From a virus, in the IMG/VR virus record IMGVR_UViG_2162886007_000001, positions 1-34,594 of that record: DNA of 34,594 bases. One strand, 5' to 3'. Numbering within the stretch: position 1 is the stretch's first letter; each line of letters begins with the position of its first letter. Of the stretch, positions 30,181 through 34,594 are shown piece by piece. A program made the translations under genes and the position numbers. The notes beneath the pieces were generated by a model. The model was not told where the DNA came from. It did not search any database and was given only the letters and a program-made list of their open reading frames with translations.

Positions 30181-30903
30181 TCACTCGGGCGTCTCGGCGA
30201 CAAACGCGCGCGCACGCGAGGCAGACCGCCTTGCGCCCTCCAATTCGGCTCTCACCTGCACCACAGCCCAAACGAACCCCTTGCCGTTTCGTGCGGCCTG
30301 CTTGGCGGCTGCTGTGAACATGGGCAGCGTTCCGCCCTCTGCGATGGCAGCCAGCAACGACGGGTGCTTAGGGTCTGATCCCCGAACACCCGCCTTGCGC
30401 ATCTCCAGGCATACGCGCGCACCGGCCTCTGGATCAGTCACGGCCTTGCGCTCATTGGGCTGAGCATCACCATTGCTCGCGAATGGTGCGCCGAATCCCT
30501 TGTGCCCTTTCATCGCCGCGCACCAGCGTTGGCTGGCTCTGGACTTCATCCTGCGTGAGTGATCGTCAACCACCAATGCAGGGCAGTACCAGCAGGGTCC
30601 GTCTGCTACATCCACCAGCGTCACCGGATCGCCACGCATGCCGGCGTGAGTGGCTGCCCAGAAGAACGTGGCGCCCTGGTTGTCGGATCCGCAGAGGACT
30701 CCAGCCGATGCCAACTCCACCACCAACCCCACGGGTGCGCTCACGGCCTCCGCAATCGCACTGAGAGGCGCACAGACCACGCCCCGTTGCCCTTGGCCCT
30801 TGAGAAGGTCGACAACGTCCACCCACGTTCCTCTGGCGGCTCTGCTGCAGGCTCGCAGGCGGCGGTCGGCGCGCGCGGCGGTCTCTCCTCGCTTACTGGC
30901 CAT
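30181..30903 (-). CDS. Replisome-organizer-like protein, 240 aa
   Basis: Start at the ATG at 30903 behind GGGAGG. The N-terminal part (ACSRAARGTWVDVVDLLKGQGQRGVV, then LSAIAEAVSAPVGLVVELASAGVL) fits the winged-helix domain of phage replication organisers. The C-terminal part (CLEMRKAGVRGSDPKHPSLL, then GGTLPMFTAAAKQAARNGKGF, then WAVVQVRAELE) matches the DnaT-like tail seen in many phage replication proteins. A CWYCP motif lies between. A second protein of this kind is encoded nearer cro, so this may be a diverged copy with a regulatory or loader role. Confidence 0.6.
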   Translation of the reverse strand: MASKRGETAARADRRLRACSRAARGTWVDVVDLLKGQGQRGVVCAPLSAIAEAVSAPVGLVVELASAGVLCGSDNQGATFFWAATHAGMRGDPVTLVDVADGPCWYCPALVVDDHSRRMKSRASQRWCAAMKGHKGFGAPFASNGDAQPNERKAVTDPEAGARVCLEMRKAGVRGSDPKHPSLLAAIAEGGTLPMFTAAAKQAARNGKGFVWAVVQVRAELEGARRSASRARAFVAETPE

Positions 30904-31111
30904 CGCTGGTCCTCCCATCTGCCGGTGGCGTCCAGCCCAGGCGCATCAGCTGCTCCCGGAAGGCGGTCTCCATCTGCGCAGCGGCCACGTTGGCGACGCG
31001 GCGAGAGAGTTCCCCCGCCATGTCAATCGTTTGGATCACCTTGTGGTCGTCTGTCAGCGCGGTCTGAACTAACACGCGATGATCGGTAAGGCTCGGATTC
31101 CAGTCACGCAT
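30893..31111 (-). CDS. Hypothetical protein, 72 aa
   Basis: A compact, likely helical protein (ELSRRVANVAAAQMETAFREQLMRL) with a C-terminal WTPPADGR. It overlaps the start of the next gene by 11 bases and its own start overlaps the upstream gene's stop, so it belongs to the replication operon. No family recognised. Confidence 0.6.
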   Translation of the reverse strand: MRDWNPSLTDHRVLVQTALTDDHKVIQTIDMAGELSRRVANVAAAQMETAFREQLMRLGWTPPADGRTSDGQ

Positions 31112-31319
31112 TACCGTCCTCCTCGATCTGTTCCATCAGGCGTTCCAGCTTGTGGGCTTGCTGTCTGGCCAGAGACGCGGCCAGCCTCAACGACGTGGCC
31201 ATCGTGGAGCGCTCACCCCCACGCCTCCACAGGAGGCGGTCATACCGCGCGGCTTGCTCCTCCAAGGTGGCTGCGTGGTGCCGCAGGGCCTGCGGAGCGG
31301 TGGGGATGACGTCACTCAT
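31104..31319 (-). CDS. Hypothetical helical protein, 71 aa
   Basis: I start it at the ATG at 31319, 8 bases inside the helicase gene's end, after GGGGG; longer readings run back into the helicase frame. The protein is one long helical unit (ALRHHAATLEEQAARYDRLLWRRG, then LAASLARQQAHKLERLMEQIEED), suggesting a coiled coil. It may bind a partner in the replication complex; that is inference from position. Confidence 0.6.
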   Translation of the reverse strand: MSDVIPTAPQALRHHAATLEEQAARYDRLLWRRGGERSTMATSLRLAASLARQQAHKLERLMEQIEEDGNA

Positions 31320-32757
31320 TCCTACCCCCACGGCCATAGCCGGACTGGCGCCTGCCAATTCGCGGCGCCAATGGAGCCGACTTGCTTTCTGGCGCGGCAG
31401 CAGGGCGCGGCGGTGGTACAAACTCATACTCCGGGTCGTCCCAGTCAACGGCACGCTGATACTGGAACTCAGCATGCAGGTTGATGACATCGCCAGTCCT
31501 AACGTTTCGCCCCTTGCCGATGATGATCTGCACCACACCGGGCTGATCCTCGGGGTTGTAGTAATCGGGCCGATGCACGAACAGGATCATGTCTGCAGCT
31601 TCCTCGATCCCGCCGGATCCGCGAATGTCCTTAATCTCGGGAGGGCGGCCGTTGGCGGCGTCTCGATTGAGCTGCGCCAGGATCACCACCGGGCAACCAA
31701 GCTGCTTGGCTAGACCCTTCACGTCACGAATTGCCTGCCCTCGCTCGATCACTTCACCCTGCTTGCCTGGGAGGGCCATCTCATGCAGATGGTCAATCAC
31801 CACCAGTCGGAGGCGCTTCTTTGCGTGAGCCCGCTTTGCCCGCGCGATGATCTGCTGGGCAGATAGCTGCGGAGCGTCATCGAACACAATGGATGCGTCC
31901 ATGAGCTTCTGCATTGCGGGCGTGGTACGAGACCAGTAGATATCGCTGTCCTCTGCACTGAACTCGCTCTCCATGCCAACCACCCAGCCGAGAGGGATCT
32001 TCCCGAGCGCGGACACGTCACGTGCAACTGCACTTTCGCCAACCATCTCCATCGAGAACACAGCGGTATGCTCGTTGCGCAGGCCGTTGAAGCGTGAAAT
32101 CTGGAACGCGAGCGTTGATTTGCCCATGTTTGAACGCGCCGCAAGTACGTAGACCTCGCCGTCCCGGAACCCGCCGATCTTCTTGTTGAGGTCTGACCAT
32201 GGAGTAGGCAGCCCGACTGGCTTCCCGTCTCGGTGACGGGCGATCAGGTCATCCTTGAACCTGGCGACGTAGTTTCGATAGGGGACCAGCCCGCCAGCGT
32301 TAACCGGAGCCAGTTCGGAAGCCAGCGCCGAAACGCGAGACATGATTTCCTCGGTGGAGACTTCCCGCTTGTGGAGCGCAGCATCGTGTGCACGGCCGAG
32401 CATGTCAGCGAGCCGGCGCCGACGCGAATGGCTCGCGATGATTTCCGCGTGTGGGATTACATTTGCAGCCGTGTAGGCACTCCCAGCAATATCGATAGCA
32501 AGGCTTGCTCGATGATTGGCGTCTTCCCCACCCTGGTTGTGCAGCCACTCCCCTACGGTCACGCCGTCCGCAGGTTGACCTGCGAGGCTGAGCGCCACAA
32601 TTCCAGCGTAGATAGCAGCGTGGTCGGCGCCCCAGAAATCCTCAGGCGCAAGCCAGTCCTGAACCGCCGAAAGCGTGTCATTGGCGAGCATCAGCCCTGC
32701 CAGAACAACCTGCTCCGCCTCGAGGCTATAGAGCTGAACCTCTGTGCGGCGGCTCAT
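31312..32757 (-). CDS. DnaB-type replicative helicase
   Basis: 481 residues. The N-terminal domain (EAEQVVLAGLMLANDTLSAV, then FWGADHAAIYAGI) is the DnaB primase-interaction domain. The RecA-like domain carries Walker A ARSNMGKST at about residue 208, Walker B LVVIDHLHEM, and the later motif QLNRDAANGRPPEIKDIRGSG. The C-terminal extension is basic and Gly-rich (RIGRRQSGYGRGG). It unwinds the phage fork and works with the initiator encoded just upstream, whose stop overlaps its start by four bases. Confidence 0.95.
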   Translation of the reverse strand: MSRRTEVQLYSLEAEQVVLAGLMLANDTLSAVQDWLAPEDFWGADHAAIYAGIVALSLAGQPADGVTVGEWLHNQGGEDANHRASLAIDIAGSAYTAANVIPHAEIIASHSRRRRLADMLGRAHDAALHKREVSTEEIMSRVSALASELAPVNAGGLVPYRNYVARFKDDLIARHRDGKPVGLPTPWSDLNKKIGGFRDGEVYVLAARSNMGKSTLAFQISRFNGLRNEHTAVFSMEMVGESAVARDVSALGKIPLGWVVGMESEFSAEDSDIYWSRTTPAMQKLMDASIVFDDAPQLSAQQIIARAKRAHAKKRLRLVVIDHLHEMALPGKQGEVIERGQAIRDVKGLAKQLGCPVVILAQLNRDAANGRPPEIKDIRGSGGIEEAADMILFVHRPDYYNPEDQPGVVQIIIGKGRNVRTGDVINLHAEFQYQRAVDWDDPEYEFVPPPRPAAAPESKSAPLAPRIGRRQSGYGRGGRNE

Positions 32758-33728
32758 CGGATGCCCCCTCGCGTGTAGTGGTCCTCAATAACCTTGGCGA
32801 AGTTATCTGGGCTGACAAGCCACTCAAGGGTGCACTTGAACGGCGTACCGTCGCGGCCGCTGATCTTCCCCATGAGCCATTCGCTTTTGCGGACGGTCAG
32901 GAAGAACTCACGCCACCACTCGACGTTTTGCCGCGCAGTGTCCGACTTCCAACGCGCGGCCAGCTTGTTCCTCCTTGTGCCTTCCCAGATACGGACCTCC
33001 GGAAGCTCCGGCAGAACCTCGTGGAACAGGTCAACGATTTCCAGATGCGGGCACGGAGGCGGGCCGTCCTTCTTGCGCGTCGGCTTGCCAGAGTCTCCAA
33101 GAAGATCACCGCCCACGGTCACGTCGCCAGTCGCGGCATCGCCGCTGGCTGACGACAAACCCACGACAGTGGGTTCCTCTTCTTCCTGATCCTGTTCCTG
33201 CTGCTGCTCCTGCTCCTGATTAGGCATAGCCTTTCCGGAAGCCTTCGGCAAAGGCTTCCCGAAAGTCTCGTTAAAAGCCTTTGCGAAACCCTCACCAAGC
33301 CCGCAAACAAAGGCTCTCAGGTGATCTAGAGCCTCTGACTTGAGGCCACACTCAGGGATCATATTGAATTCAGTTCCCCAACTGCGGACGACGTTGGGTG
33401 ACTCAGGGCGGTTGTGGGTAATAGCCTTCGGAACCCACACAACACGGGATTGGAAGTCTGCTTTAACCATGCCTACCGAATAGGCTTCGCCAAAGGCTTT
33501 GTTAAAGCCTTCAATGTCCCACCCAAGCTCCTCAGCCAGGGCGGCGCGGCCGGCTCGGAATAGTCCGGGGATTGGGCCTGTGTGGGGCCCAGTGATGAGA
33601 TACAGCCACAGACCTTGGCCGCAAGGTGGCATGGGCGTGAGGCGGCGGAACTTCTCGTCACCCCACATTTTCACCTCCACCTTGCGATACCGGCCCTTGG
33701 GCTGGCGCGCTTCGGCTGCCTCAGTCAT
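32754..33728 (-). CDS. Phage replication initiator / helicase loader
   Basis: 324 residues from the ATG at 33728, which has GGAG 6 bases upstream and overlaps the previous stop; an ATG four codons earlier is less well placed. The N-terminus is a winged-helix region (RKVEVKMWGDEKFRRLTPM, WLYLITGPHTGPIPGLFRAG, LGWDIEGFNKAFGEAYSVGM). A linker of almost only Gln and Glu follows (about residues 175-190). The C-terminal domain is DnaT-like (HLEIVDLFHEVLPELPEVR, then WWREFFLTVRKSEWLMG, ending CTLEWLVSPDNFAKVIE). This domain pair binds the origin and delivers DnaB. The origin may lie inside the gene, as in lambda O, but no iterons were identified. Confidence 0.85.
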   Translation of the reverse strand: MTEAAEARQPKGRYRKVEVKMWGDEKFRRLTPMPPCGQGLWLYLITGPHTGPIPGLFRAGRAALAEELGWDIEGFNKAFGEAYSVGMVKADFQSRVVWVPKAITHNRPESPNVVRSWGTEFNMIPECGLKSEALDHLRAFVCGLGEGFAKAFNETFGKPLPKASGKAMPNQEQEQQQEQDQEEEEPTVVGLSSASGDAATGDVTVGGDLLGDSGKPTRKKDGPPPCPHLEIVDLFHEVLPELPEVRIWEGTRRNKLAARWKSDTARQNVEWWREFFLTVRKSEWLMGKISGRDGTPFKCTLEWLVSPDNFAKVIEDHYTRGGIR

Positions 33729-33984
33729 TGCAGGCTCCATCGCCGAACTCTTCGCGCATCAGTGCTGCGAACTGCTGCAAGTGCGCCGGCGTGATCCATC
33801 GCTTATCAGCGACATGTCGCGCGATTTCCTGCGCTTGCTGCGCGCTGTGAATGCTGGGGTCGTACTCAAACCCTGGGTGATTGGGATCGGTGAAGATGGC
33901 GAATACAACGCCATTGCTCCGTTCAATACGAACGAGTGCAGCCGGTTCGCCGGCTGAGTTGATGCTTGTGTCTTGAGATGGCAT
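33721..33984 (-). CDS. Hypothetical early protein, 87 aa
   Basis: Start at the ATG at 33984 behind GAGG; an in-frame ATG at 34017 is possible. A beta-type N-terminal half (LVRIERSNGVVFAIFTDPN) is followed by a helical C-terminal half (SAQQAQEIARHVADKR, then LQQFAALMREEFG). It lies between cro and the replication initiator, where lambda-like phages encode transcription or antitermination factors. No motif confirms that. Confidence 0.6.
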   Translation of the reverse strand: MPSQDTSINSAGEPAALVRIERSNGVVFAIFTDPNHPGFEYDPSIHSAQQAQEIARHVADKRWITPAHLQQFAALMREEFGDGACND

Positions 33985-34157
33985 AGTGGCCTCGGTCTCA
34001 ACGAAGCCTCCGCACATGTCTGGCCGACAGCGGGGGCTTCGTCGTATCTGGACGATGGGTTCTCGCGCCAGACACCCACACGGCCACTACCGCGTGCGGG
34101 ATGTACGCTCATCCTTCATTGCGCCCGAACCGTTCCTTCGGCTGGGGCAAAGCCGGT

Positions 34158-34361
34158 TTACTGGCTTTTGCTAACGGCAAGGTTCCCCTCAGCGTCAAAT
34201 GCCTCGGGGCGCAGCCGGTATCGGATTTCGAGTTCGTGGACGCGCGGGATGCTCCGATCCGTTGGCCACATGGAGATGGTCGCGTGGCTCTTGAGGCCCA
34301 GGGCTTCCTGCAGGGCCTTCACTGAGCCGAAAATGGCGATGGCGTCGGTTTTGGTGAGCAT
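34158..34361 (-). CDS. cro: Cro-like repressor
   Basis: 67 residues. The sequence TKTDAIAIFGSVKALQEAL followed by LKSHATISMWPTDRSIPRVH matches lambda-type Cro proteins, including the helix-turn-helix and the SMW/IPR recognition surroundings. It is divergent from the repressor gene, with the operator array between them. There is no ribosome-binding site before the ATG; the bases there are CCTCCCC. The predicted promoter would start transcription at or next to the ATG. It should shut down repressor synthesis during lytic growth. Confidence 0.85.
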   Translation of the reverse strand: MLTKTDAIAIFGSVKALQEALGLKSHATISMWPTDRSIPRVHELEIRYRLRPEAFDAEGNLAVSKSQ

Positions 34362-34368
34362 GTTGGGG

Positions 34369-34396
34369 AGGATAGCGCGCTGACAGATTCTGTCAA
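34369..34396 (-). promoter_or_regulatory. Predicted leftward early promoter (PR-like) for cro and the lytic operon
   Basis: On the minus strand TTGACA (34391-34396) and TATCCT (34369-34374) are 16 bases apart, a good sigma70 promoter. Operators cover both boxes. Transcription would start near 34361-34362, at the cro ATG. Confidence 0.7.
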
Positions 34397-34431
34397 CACT
34401 CTGACAGCAAGTGCATGTAAGCTTGCTGACA
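34370..34431. promoter_or_regulatory. Right operator array (OR-like), three 16-bp sites
   Basis: Sites on the TGTCA-N6-TGACA pattern: 34391-34406 is exact (TGTCAACACTCTGACA). 34416-34431 has one mismatch (TGTAA) and touches the repressor ATG. 34370-34385 keeps only the right part but shares AGCGCGCTGACA with the perfect left-operator site at 749-760. They cover the PR -35 and -10 boxes and the repressor start. Centre spacings are 21 and 25 bp. Confidence 0.78.
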
Positions 34432-34594
34432 TGGACACGAACTCTATGGCTTCCCGATTCAAGGCCGCCCGTACCCGCGCCGGCCTCACCGTTCAAGCTG
34501 CGGCCAATGAAATCGGCTGCTCCAGGCCCCTCGTTCTCTCTTGGGAGAGCGGTGCAACCAAGTCTATTGGCGGGCAGTACCTGCTGGCCGCCGC
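34431..34594 (+). CDS. CI-like repressor, N-terminal part (continues at base 1)
   Basis: The ATG at 34431 opens the repressor frame, which runs off the window and continues at base 2. This part encodes the first half of the HTH domain, including FKAARTRAGLTVQAAA and SRPLVLSWESG. There is no recognisable ribosome-binding site before the ATG and an operator site overlaps it, so the message may be nearly leaderless, as for the lambda repressor made from PRM. A second in-frame ATG is five codons further. Confidence 0.9.
   Translation, partial: MDTNSMASRFKAARTRAGLTVQAAANEIGCSRPLVLSWESGATKSIGGQYLLAA
34541..34594. repeat. Terminal direct repeat, right copy
   Basis: Identical to bases 1-54. It indicates a circular molecule of about 34,540 bp when the overlap is removed. 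Confidence 0.95.

Noticed and set aside
31312-34361. Search for an origin with iterons in the replication region
   Set aside because: I found no clear set of repeated 15-20 bp iterons in the initiator gene; the Gln/Glu linker repeats are codon-level low complexity.

Overview
The window is one essentially complete temperate short-tailed phage (podovirus-like prophage or virion genome), not a chromosomal segment. Its first 54 bases recur exactly as its last 54 bases. The repressor gene runs off the right end and back onto the left end, so the molecule is circular or circularly permuted, with a unit length of about 34,540 bp. The GC-rich sequence, the PrtN-like gene and the mixture of T7-like and Bordetella BPP-1-like virion proteins suggest a high-GC proteobacterial host. 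Xanthomonadaceae (Stenotrophomonas-like) or Pseudomonas are guesses, not demonstrated.

Layout, using the join at 34594/1. The immunity region (about 34158-803) is a mirror image of lambda. A Cro-like gene reads leftward and an S24-type CI repressor reads rightward. 16-bp operators of the form TGTCA-N6-TGACA flank the repressor on both sides: three at 34370-34431 and up to four at 660-760. Rightward from PL runs an operon of small, tightly packed genes (804-3606). It includes two tiny membrane proteins, a CsrA-like protein, four small helical proteins that may be one family, and a PrtN-like protein. It ends at a bidirectional terminator. Next comes a leftward Panacea-domain antitoxin overlapping a two-TM membrane protein (3603-4507), a candidate toxin-antitoxin pair. 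After it lie a repeat-rich likely attP region (4560-4824), a tyrosine integrase (4825-5913) and a small membrane protein (5973-6344).

Everything from 34361 down to 6355 is on the minus strand and forms the lytic programme. In order it holds Cro, a replication initiator and DnaB-type helicase (31312-33728), small accessory genes, a second replisome-organizer-like protein and a small HTH protein (29923-30153). The head genes follow (23796-29684: small MCGSK proteins, portal, Bbp19-like, scaffold, capsid, cement), then T7-like tail tube A and B. After these come a GNAT protein and three internal virion proteins, one with a lytic transglycosylase domain. The strand ends with small and large terminase, holin/SAR-endolysin/Rz/Rz1 and two tail-fibre genes.

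The most interesting signals are four. (1) A repeated motif (minus-strand core ATAGTCGGGAA) lies just upstream of four late gene blocks, a candidate late promoter or activator site in a phage with T7-like tail genes but no RNA polymerase gene. (2) The Panacea/membrane-protein pair has two 10-bp direct repeats exactly 20 bp apart upstream. (3) A CsrA-like protein lacks the canonical RNA-binding arginine. (4) The cro transcript is predicted to be leaderless. No tRNA, CRISPR array, insertion sequence or diversity-generating retroelement was seen.
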